Notes under the pieces: model-generated | Databases searched by the model: none | Seen by the model: the letters and a program-made list of their open reading frames with translations, nothing else | Told to the model about the DNA's origin: nothing | Program-made: the position numbers and the translations under genes | Shown here: one piece after another, positions 1-5,798 of the stretch | How the letters are laid out: each line of letters opens with the position of its first letter | Numbering within the stretch: the first letter of the stretch is position 1 | Source: Lachnospiraceae bacterium | GTDB taxonomy: Bacteria > Bacillota > Clostridia > Lachnospirales > Lachnospiraceae | Direction: 5' to 3' | DNA: 13,920 bases | NCBI GenBank assembly: GCA_016297945.1 | Contig: JAEDFR010000064.1 | Coordinates: 1 to 13,920 of the forward strand

Positions 1-1
1 T

Positions 2-247
2 GCCAGATGCATTAGTGTATTGTCTTCCTTTGTGAGGCTGAAAAATGAAATCGGAGTAGAAACACATTTATTTGATTTTGATGAAGATATCTATGGTAAG
101 AACATTGTAACAAATATATTGCATTTTATGCGTCCCGAGATTCATTTTGAGGGTCTGGACGCCTTAATGGAGCAGTTAAGAAAAGACGAATTAACAGGAA
201 AAGCATATTTGGGGGATGCATCCTTTGATTTTGCCAATATTATGTAG
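2..247 (+). CDS. ribF: RibF-like riboflavin kinase/FAD synthetase, C-terminal fragment
   Basis: The reading frame is open from the window edge to the TAG at 245-247, so the true start lies outside. From about position 41 the product resembles the C-terminal riboflavin kinase part of bifunctional RibF: the motif ETHLFDFDEDIYGK, then an F-x-R-P-E-x-x-F segment, then the usual final helix ending KDELTGKAYLG. The family makes FMN from riboflavin and then FAD, in the cytoplasm. Two oddities stand out. The ~13 residues encoded before position 41 lack the N-I/V-G-x-x-P-T motif that normally lies about ten residues ahead of ETHLFDFD; a one-base frameshift near position 29 would partly restore a C-L-P-x-V-R-L reading. 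The last ~10 residues (DASFDFANIM) look like an extension past the natural end. The frame stops only a few bases before a headless PNPase begins, so this may be a broken remnant. Identification of the middle part is fairly secure; intactness is doubtful. Confidence 0.72.
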   Translation, partial: ARCISVLSSFVRLKNEIGVETHLFDFDEDIYGKNIVTNILHFMRPEIHFEGLDALMEQLRKDELTGKAYLGDASFDFANIM

Positions 248-258
248 TTGACATATTA

Positions 259-1482
259 TTGGATGAAGCTGTTTATCAGTATCAGAAGAAAACAGTTCGT
301 ATGATGATTTTGAAAGACCACAAGCGTCCTGACGGTCGTGCAATCAACGAAATTCGTAAGCTGTCCGCAGAAGTGGATATTGTACCTCGAGTACATGGTT
401 CCGCTATGTTTACAAGAGGACAGACTCAGATTTGTAACATTACAACACTGGCACCTTTGTCAGAAATGCAGAAGCTGGACGGACTTGATTCCAATGAGAC
501 AAGCAAGCGTTATATGCATCACTATAATTTCCCGGCATACTCTGTCGGTGAAACAAAGGTAAGCCGCGGACCCGGAAGACGTGAAATCGGTCACGGTGCA
601 TTGGCAGAAAGAGCTCTGATTCCGGTATTGCCTTCTGAAGAAGAATTCCCGTATGCAATCCGTACCGTATCCGAAACATTTGAGTCAAACGGTTCCACCT
701 CCATGGCATCTACATGTTCTTCCTGTATGTCACTTATGGCAGCCGGTGTCCCGATTAAGAAAATGGTTGCAGGTATTTCCTGTGGTCTTGTAACCGGTGA
801 TACAGATGATGATTTTGTATTATTAACCGATATTCAGGGATTGGAAGATTTCTTTGGGGATATGGACTTTAAGGTAACAGGTACAACAGAAGGTATTACT
901 GCTATCCAGATGGACATTAAGATTCATGGTCTTACAAGACCAATCGTAGAAGGCGCGATTGCAAGATGTCGTGAAGCAAGACTTTTCATTATGGATACAT
1001 GTATGAAGCCTGCTATTGATAAACCACGTGCTACTGTCGGCAAATATGCTCCTAAGATTGTTTCTCTTACAATTGATCCGGAGAAAATTGGCGATGTAGT
1101 AGGGCAGAGAGGTAAGACAATTAATGAGATTATTGCCCGTACAGAGGTAAAGATTGATATTACTGACGATGGAAATGTATCTGTATGCGGAACCGATGAA
1201 GCAAAAATGGCTCAGGCTGTAGATATGATTAAGACAATCGTAACGGATTTTGAAGAAGGACAGGTGTTCAAAGGAACCGTTGTAAGCATCAAAGAATTCG
1301 GTGCATTTGTTGAATTTGCTCCCGGTAAGGAAGGAATGGTACACATCTCAAAAATCTGCCGTGAAAGAATTAACCGTGTAGAAGATGTTCTGACATTAGG
1401 TGATAAAGTAACCGTTGTATGTCTTGGAAAAGATAAGATGGGAAGAACAAGCTTCTCCATGAAGGATGTAGCCCAGAACTAA
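259..1482 (+). CDS. pnp: Polyribonucleotide nucleotidyltransferase (PNPase), N-terminally truncated
   Basis: PNPase degrades RNA 3' to 5' by phosphorolysis as a homotrimer. This frame encodes about 407 residues against roughly 700 for the family. It retains the linker helix into RPDGR (residues 23-27), the second, catalytic RNase PH core, a KH domain with a GQRG loop (282-285), and an S1 domain (about 334-403). The residues matching the E. coli catalytic D486, D492 and K494 are D197, D203 and K205, around GDMDFKV. The whole first RNase PH core is absent, although it contributes to the trimer ring and RNA path. The listed start is a TTG inside conserved family sequence; similarity continues upstream to about position 250 with no initiation codon or Shine-Dalgarno site. 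ATG codons at 301 and 304 are other possible starts. The rpsO gene normally found ahead of pnp is also missing. Either a deletion fused ribF to pnp, or this is a pseudogene or an assembly join. Family identity is certain; function is not. Confidence 0.9.
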   Translation: MDEAVYQYQKKTVRMMILKDHKRPDGRAINEIRKLSAEVDIVPRVHGSAMFTRGQTQICNITTLAPLSEMQKLDGLDSNETSKRYMHHYNFPAYSVGETKVSRGPGRREIGHGALAERALIPVLPSEEEFPYAIRTVSETFESNGSTSMASTCSSCMSLMAAGVPIKKMVAGISCGLVTGDTDDDFVLLTDIQGLEDFFGDMDFKVTGTTEGITAIQMDIKIHGLTRPIVEGAIARCREARLFIMDTCMKPAIDKPRATVGKYAPKIVSLTIDPEKIGDVVGQRGKTINEIIARTEVKIDITDDGNVSVCGTDEAKMAQAVDMIKTIVTDFEEGQVFKGTVVSIKEFGAFVEFAPGKEGMVHISKICRERINRVEDVLTLGDKVTVVCLGKDKMGRTSFSMKDVAQN

Positions 1483-1496
1483 AAAAGACATAATAT

Positions 1497-1543
1497 AGAG
1501 ACCGGTACTTCTACGATTGAAAGTTCGTGAAGTACCGGTCTCT
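1497..1543. terminator. Strong hairpin terminator between convergent pnp and response-regulator genes
   Basis: The arms 1497-1511 and 1529-1543 form a perfect 15-bp stem (core GAGACCGGTACTTC). An inner ACGA/TCGT pairing and a bulged T tighten the loop. On the plus strand a short run of five Ts follows at about 1548-1552. On the minus strand a T-rich run, complementary to the A tract at 1482-1487, lies about 10 bases beyond the stem. It sits between genes pointing at each other and probably serves both. The loop begins TACGATTG, the same 8-mer as in the loop of the terminator at 13665-13709. Confidence 0.8.
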
Positions 1544-1604
1544 TAAGTTTTTGATGGAAACCTTTTTTTCGTTGATATAAAATAAGATGTTTTAAGAATT
1601 AAGG

Positions 1605-2354
1605 TTACAATGAATTCCGATATTCTGTTGGCGAAATTCCAAATGTTTGCTTAAAAGATTTGCTAAAATGGAAAGGATCGGAATAGCCAATTGCAGCAGA
1701 AACAGAATTAATTGAGTTTTCCGGAACTTGTAACAACTGTTTAGCAATATTCATTCGATAGTCTCGTATGAATTTGGAGGGAGTTGTTCCTTCTACTTTG
1801 TTAAAAACTTTGGTTAAGTATGAAGACGAAAAACCAAGGTTTTTTGAAAGCGTATTTAGTGTAATCTCATCGGCATAGTGATTTTGGATATATTCCTTAA
1901 CAAGAGCAACAATTTCTTCGGGTTTATAATTGTTTTCAGAGGTTGTCGTCAGCATGTTGTCGCTAGCGGCAAGAAGAGTAACTTCTATTTTTTTCAGAGT
2001 TTGGCACAGCTCTTGTGAATTGATTGGTTTTAACAGATAATCTGTCACCCCGTATCTGAGTGCAGATTGTGCATAACTAAAATCGGCGTATCCGGTAAGG
2101 ATAATACACTGTATGATTTTTTTTGATTCATGGATACGTTTGACTAATTTGATTCCATCCATAACAGGCATGGAAATATCCGTTATTACTACTTGTATTG
2201 GCTGGGTGCAAATATAGTCCCAGGCATCGGAACCGTTGGAAAAGATGTTTGTTACCTTAAAGTGGGGATTACTTTGCTCAATGTGTTTGGCAATATTTTT
2301 GGCAATTCTTTTCTCGTCTTCAACAACGATTACATTAATGTAGTATTCACTCAT
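1605..2354 (-). CDS. AraC-type response regulator (YesN-like)
   Basis: This cytoplasmic transcription regulator has an N-terminal receiver domain (about residues 5-125) joined to a C-terminal AraC/XylS double helix-turn-helix (about 145-249). The receiver shows the acidic pair E12/D13, phospho-acceptor D59 in the stretch VVITDISMPVMDG, T87 and K109 (LLKP). The DNA-binding half carries the family signature near its end: IGYSDPFHFSKSFKQTFGISPTEYR. At 249 residues it is the compact form; many YesN proteins are near 500 because of a long middle region. Its ATG lies inside the kinase stop region (ACATATGAGTGA), an 8-base overlap that points to translational coupling, with an AAAGGAA ribosome-binding site 9-10 bases upstream. 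Its target is probably the 70-bp module repeated at 4241 and 7981. Family assignment is secure; the target is inferred from proximity and module architecture. Confidence 0.93.
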   Translation of the reverse strand: MSEYYINVIVVEDEKRIAKNIAKHIEQSNPHFKVTNIFSNGSDAWDYICTQPIQVVITDISMPVMDGIKLVKRIHESKKIIQCIILTGYADFSYAQSALRYGVTDYLLKPINSQELCQTLKKIEVTLLAASDNMLTTTSENNYKPEEIVALVKEYIQNHYADEITLNTLSKNLGFSSSYLTKVFNKVEGTTPSKFIRDYRMNIAKQLLQVPENSINSVSAAIGYSDPFHFSKSFKQTFGISPTEYRNSL

Positions 2355-4218
2355 ATGTATTTCCTTTCTTTATCAATTCCACAGAGTCGTCTGTTTCATT
2401 ATAACATAATTCTCCACCAATAGTTACAATTGCTCCACCGGTTGCATGATTACTGATTTTAAATATATGTTTTCCCTTGTACAGGGTTTTGAATCGAATA
2501 TAGATATTCATTAATCCCATTCCGTTAATTTCAAGGCTGGGGAGTAATTCTGTTTCATTAATATAAGCAATTTTTTCGTTTAAAATATTAATATCTTCTT
2601 GCGAGAATCCAATACCGTTATCCTGAATGGAAATTTCCCAAAAGGTTTTTGTCATGATTCCTTTCACTGTGATATACCATGGTGGACGAACGGATTTTGT
2701 TGAGAATTTGATGGAATTTTCAATAATTAACTGTAGACACAATTTAGGAATTTGTATCTGCATCATTTCTTCCGGCAAATCAATTTCATAAATTAAATCC
2801 TCATCATAGCGCATTTTCATGCACTCTAAGTAATCTTGAGCATGAGAGATATCTTCACGGACGGATACGAGAGGATCTGTGTTTGAGGATATATAACGCA
2901 AAATTCTAGAAATTGTTTGACACATATGAATGACTTCTTCATTCATTCCTTCATCCGCCATTGCTTGAATTGTCGCCAGAGAATTATACAAAAAGTGTGG
3001 ATTCATCTGTGACTGAAGGGCAAGCATATGCGACTGTACCTCCTGATTTCGCAAGGCTATTTCGCGTTTCATAGATATCTGTGCTCTGTTATGCATATCG
3101 ATAAGAGCACTATATAAAGTATCCAATTCAAGAATGTTTGTATCGACCCGTTCAATGGTATTCTCTTCAACAGAATCAATATTATCGGTATGAAGTGATT
3201 GCAGTTGCAAATACATCTTCATGAGGGGATTGGTAATAATCCGGGAAACAATATAGGATAATATCAAGGTTAGAAAAGTAATAATAATAAAGATAAAAAT
3301 GTTTGCCCTTATGTAACTGAAAATCGGAGCATAGAGACTTTCATTGGTAATGGCAATCAAAGTAACAAACCCGGAATAAGGGGATTGGTAAAAAAATAAA
3401 TTTGTATTCTTGTCTGAAAATGTCTTAATAATATTATCGGGGTACTCTGATAATTCATCTTTTATTGAGGAGTAATATAATATAGCTTTATTGTTGCCTG
3501 AAGTAGCATAAACCGGATTGCCGGTTGAATCATAAATAAAGACCTGTTCCTGATAATTTTTTGCTTCGAGTCCTTTTAACTTATTTACCAAAGATGCGAC
3601 AGAACGTTTTACTTCGATAACTCCCTGGGGAGCGTAGTGGTCTGATTGGTAAACAGAACACAATGTTAAAAATAAAGAGCCTTGTTCATAACTGAAATAT
3701 TTTTCCAGACGTTCATCTTTGTCGCAGAAAATGATTTTATTTTCGGAATTATTTTGGAGGGTTTCATACCAACCAAAATTGCTGACGGAGTCATTGTTGT
3801 TTGAGTTATCTAAGCCAATTCCGAAAGAACCATAATCCAACGAATACAGATAAATCTGATCTACCGGACGATTGGGTCCAATAATGGCAGTCAATAGATT
3901 CGTTAATATTTTACTGTTCTGCATGCTGTTATAATTTCCGTTTTCAGGGGAAAGGGGCTTGTTCAGATAAGCTGCAAACTGCTCCTTCACAAGATTTGAG
4001 TAAGCTATATTTTGCATAACCGTATCCAGAGAATTTATTTCGGAATCCAGAAAAGCAGATGCAGTCGTTACATCCTGATGAATAGTGTTATAAGCCTGTT
4101 GCTGTATTTTTTTTGATTCTGTAAAAACAAAATAGGACATATATGCAAGAAAGATAACAATTAATATTAAAAAAAAGGCATTCTGAAGGGTCACTTGTAC
4201 ACTATAAGATTTTTTCAT
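2347..4218 (-). CDS. Membrane sensor histidine kinase (YesM-like, dCACHE/HAMP)
   Basis: This 623-residue kinase has one transmembrane helix near the N-terminus (about 12-33), a large extracellular region of dCACHE type (about 35-300), a second helix (about 304-326), a HAMP linker, and a His_kinase/HATPase_c module. The phospho-acceptor is H408 in NPHFLYN, typical of the YesM/LytS class. The ATP-binding part shows an N box (LQLIIENSIKF), a DNGIGFS motif and a GMGLMNIYIRF glycine box. It probably senses an extracellular carbohydrate or loaded binding protein and phosphorylates the adjacent regulator, whose gene overlaps its 3' end. The start at 4216-4218 is preceded by GGAG with a 10-base spacer. 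It is divergent from the solute-binding gene, so its promoter must share the 157-bp gap carrying the repeated module. The family is certain; the ligand is unknown. Confidence 0.94.
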   Translation of the reverse strand: MKKSYSVQVTLQNAFFLILIVIFLAYMSYFVFTESKKIQQQAYNTIHQDVTTASAFLDSEINSLDTVMQNIAYSNLVKEQFAAYLNKPLSPENGNYNSMQNSKILTNLLTAIIGPNRPVDQIYLYSLDYGSFGIGLDNSNNNDSVSNFGWYETLQNNSENKIIFCDKDERLEKYFSYEQGSLFLTLCSVYQSDHYAPQGVIEVKRSVASLVNKLKGLEAKNYQEQVFIYDSTGNPVYATSGNNKAILYYSSIKDELSEYPDNIIKTFSDKNTNLFFYQSPYSGFVTLIAITNESLYAPIFSYIRANIFIFIIITFLTLILSYIVSRIITNPLMKMYLQLQSLHTDNIDSVEENTIERVDTNILELDTLYSALIDMHNRAQISMKREIALRNQEVQSHMLALQSQMNPHFLYNSLATIQAMADEGMNEEVIHMCQTISRILRYISSNTDPLVSVREDISHAQDYLECMKMRYDEDLIYEIDLPEEMMQIQIPKLCLQLIIENSIKFSTKSVRPPWYITVKGIMTKTFWEISIQDNGIGFSQEDINILNEKIAYINETELLPSLEINGMGLMNIYIRFKTLYKGKHIFKISNHATGGAIVTIGGELCYNETDDSVELIKKGNTYE

Positions 4219-4240
4219 GCAGAAAATACTCCATTAAAAA

Positions 4241-4306
4241 GGTTAAAAATTGACATGTTAAATTCTCACAATTTCCATTCCAATCGTGATTTATGAAAAT
4301 TATAAT
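4241..4306 (+). promoter_or_regulatory. Regulated promoter, copy 1 of a repeated operator/promoter module
   Basis: This segment aligns without gaps to 7981-8046. Shared blocks are GGTTAAAAA, TGACATGT, AATTCTC and TCCATT, then TATAAT (4301-4306) at an identical offset of 60 bases. The sequence 17 bases upstream of TATAAT is TTCCAA, a poor -35, which suggests the promoter needs an activator. Two half-sites, ending CAT at 4254-4256 and 4276-4278, are 22 bp apart, about two helical turns. That is how AraC-family proteins commonly bind, next to the -35 region. The likely ligand is the adjacent response regulator; this is inference. Confidence 0.7.
4255..4283 (-). promoter_or_regulatory. Possible promoter for the kinase/regulator operon
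   Basis: On the minus strand, TTGGAA (complement of 4278-4283) and TAACAT (complement of 4255-4260) are separated by exactly 17 bases. Each matches its sigma-A consensus at 4 of 6 positions. The pair lies wholly inside the repeated regulatory module, so a regulator bound there would also affect the kinase operon. The match is weak and other start points are possible. Confidence 0.25.
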
Positions 4307-4315
4307 AAAGGCACA

Positions 4316-4327
4316 ACAATCGATTGT
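4316..4327. promoter_or_regulatory. 12-bp perfect palindrome near the transcription start, possible LacI-family operator
   Basis: ACAATCGATTGT reads identically on both strands and has a central CG, as in LacI/GalR-type operators (compare the Cra consensus TGAAWCGWTTCA). It starts about ten bases after TATAAT, so it covers the expected start point of the binding-protein transcript. The second promoter copy at 7981 has no equivalent. No LacI-type regulator is encoded in the window, so the binding protein is unknown. Confidence 0.35.
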
Positions 4328-4375
4328 CAAGAAATAGAAAAACAGATTTTTTAGTGTATAAATAAGGAGAAGAGT

Positions 4376-5737
4376 ATGAAAACTAAAAAGGTATTAGCAC
4401 TTGTTCTTGCATTGTCAATGACAATGACGGGGCTTGTAGGATGTGGTGCAAAGGAAGCAGAAAGTGCTGCACCTGCACCGGCAAAAGAAGCAGCTGCAGA
4501 TGAAGCACCGGCAAAAGCAGAGGAGACTGTTGCAGAAGACGTTACCATTACATACATGGCGAGCCAGGATTGGGTTCAGGATGCTGAATTGGAACTTGGC
4601 AAGAAATTCACTGAAGAGACAGGAATTAAGGTTGATTATCAGATTGTTCCCTCTGATCAATATGAAAGTTTATTAATGACAAAACTCAATACAGGTGAAT
4701 GTGCAGACTTGTTTGGAGGACAGAGCTCACAGTTTAGTATTGTGACACAATTTAATGTAGAAAAAAATGCCGTTGATTTAAGTGGTGAAAGCTGGGCAGC
4801 AAATGTGGACCCTGCAGCAGCAGCTGAACTTTCTGTTAACGGAAAATTATATGGACAGCCGGCACAGGATGTATCTGCTGTATGGGCACTTGCATATAAT
4901 AGAAAAGTATTTGACGAGTTAGGATTGGAGATTCCTACTTCATATGCAGAACTTTGTGATGTTTGTGACAAGATTATGGCAGCCGGCATTACTCCGATTT
5001 ACGAAAGCGTATCAGACGGATGGCATCACGTATTATGGCTTGAAAATGCAGTAGCAGCTACAAAAGCAAATGCTTCATATCCGGAAGCGTTAAACAATAA
5101 TACTGCAACATTTGCAGGAAATGAACAGATGAGAACCATTTTAACCCAGATTAAGGATATGGTTGACAGAGGATATTGGGGTGACAACTATATGTCAAAT
5201 CAGCATGCAGATGCACCGGCAGCTATTGCAAGTGGTGAATATGCGATGGTTGTTTATAATCAGGGACTTGGAGCAGAGGTAAATGCGGTTGATTCAAGCA
5301 TTGATGTGGATGATATCGGATACTTTGTAATGCCGTTATGCGACAATCAGAGCCTTAATGTTAACTATTGCGGACCATCCAGATTTATATATTCAGGTTC
5401 TAAGAATATTGACGCTGCAAAGAAATATCTGGAGTTCATTGCATCAGAAGAAAGTCTTTCCTATTTAACAGAAAATGTTGGTAAGTTTAACCAGCTTCCT
5501 TTCTCTAATGCACCTTCCGCATATTCAGATGTTGTTCAGGATTTTTATGACAGATATCCGGAAAAAGTTGCGGTATTCCAGGCATCCGTTAAATACTTTA
5601 ACCCTGCATGGATGGATATGGGTAGTGATATTTCAGCTATGTTACTTGGTGAAATGACACCTGATGAAGTATTGGAATCAATTGATAAGCTTAGAGCTGA
5701 ACAGGCTAAAGCAGCGTCAGATGAGGCGTGGAATTAA
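4376..5737 (+). CDS. Family 1 carbohydrate ABC transporter substrate-binding lipoprotein
   Basis: This is a 453-residue extracellular sugar-binding protein of the family 1 (MalE/UgpB-like) class. It has a lipoprotein signal peptide: a Lys-rich start, a hydrophobic stretch (residues 6-18) and a lipobox LVGC with the modified Cys at position 23. An Ala/Pro/Glu-rich spacer (about 24-52) precedes the mature two-lobed fold, whose opening TITYMASQDWVQDAELELGK and following FTEETGIKVDYQ are typical. It would capture an oligosaccharide at the membrane and pass it to the permeases encoded at 8096-9801. The ATG has AAGGAG 6 bases upstream (4364-4369). The gene has its own regulated promoter and terminator, which would allow higher expression than the permeases. 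The ligand cannot be read from the sequence; the downstream glycosidases suggest a fucose-containing or xylose/glucose-containing oligosaccharide. Confidence 0.93.
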   Translation: MKTKKVLALVLALSMTMTGLVGCGAKEAESAAPAPAKEAAADEAPAKAEETVAEDVTITYMASQDWVQDAELELGKKFTEETGIKVDYQIVPSDQYESLLMTKLNTGECADLFGGQSSQFSIVTQFNVEKNAVDLSGESWAANVDPAAAAELSVNGKLYGQPAQDVSAVWALAYNRKVFDELGLEIPTSYAELCDVCDKIMAAGITPIYESVSDGWHHVLWLENAVAATKANASYPEALNNNTATFAGNEQMRTILTQIKDMVDRGYWGDNYMSNQHADAPAAIASGEYAMVVYNQGLGAEVNAVDSSIDVDDIGYFVMPLCDNQSLNVNYCGPSRFIYSGSKNIDAAKKYLEFIASEESLSYLTENVGKFNQLPFSNAPSAYSDVVQDFYDRYPEKVAVFQASVKYFNPAWMDMGSDISAMLLGEMTPDEVLESIDKLRAEQAKAASDEAWN

Positions 5738-5742
5738 ATTTC

Positions 5743-5775
5743 AAAAACCGCTTGCTTAAGGCAGGCGGTTTTTTT
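5743..5775 (+). terminator. Intrinsic terminator after the binding-protein gene
   Basis: The arms AAAAACCGCTTGC (5743-5755) and GCAGGCGGTTTTT (5761-5773) pair along 13 positions with one G-T wobble and a 5-base loop. A run of seven Ts (5769-5775) forms the tail. It lies five bases after the binding-protein stop codon and only 24 bases before the chemoreceptor start, so the chemoreceptor is either expressed by read-through or from an unseen promoter. Confidence 0.88.
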
Positions 5776-5798
5776 ATGAAAAAGGGGGATGATGATTT

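Noticed and set aside
248..276. TTGACA with GTTTAT 17 bases later as a promoter for the truncated pnp
   Set aside because: The -10 match is poor and the sequence falls within or next to conserved PNPase coding sequence, so chance is more likely.
823..1344. 173-residue antisense frame within pnp
   Set aside because: It lies opposite well-conserved PNPase sequence and its product is Cys/Ser/Asn-rich with no recognisable domain.
4250..4255. Perfect TTGACA as a -35 box for the binding-protein gene
   Set aside because: The hexamer 17 bases downstream is TTCCAT, a poor -10, and copy 2 of the module reads ATGACA here. The conserved TATAAT lies 45 bases away, so TTGACA is more likely part of the operator half-site.
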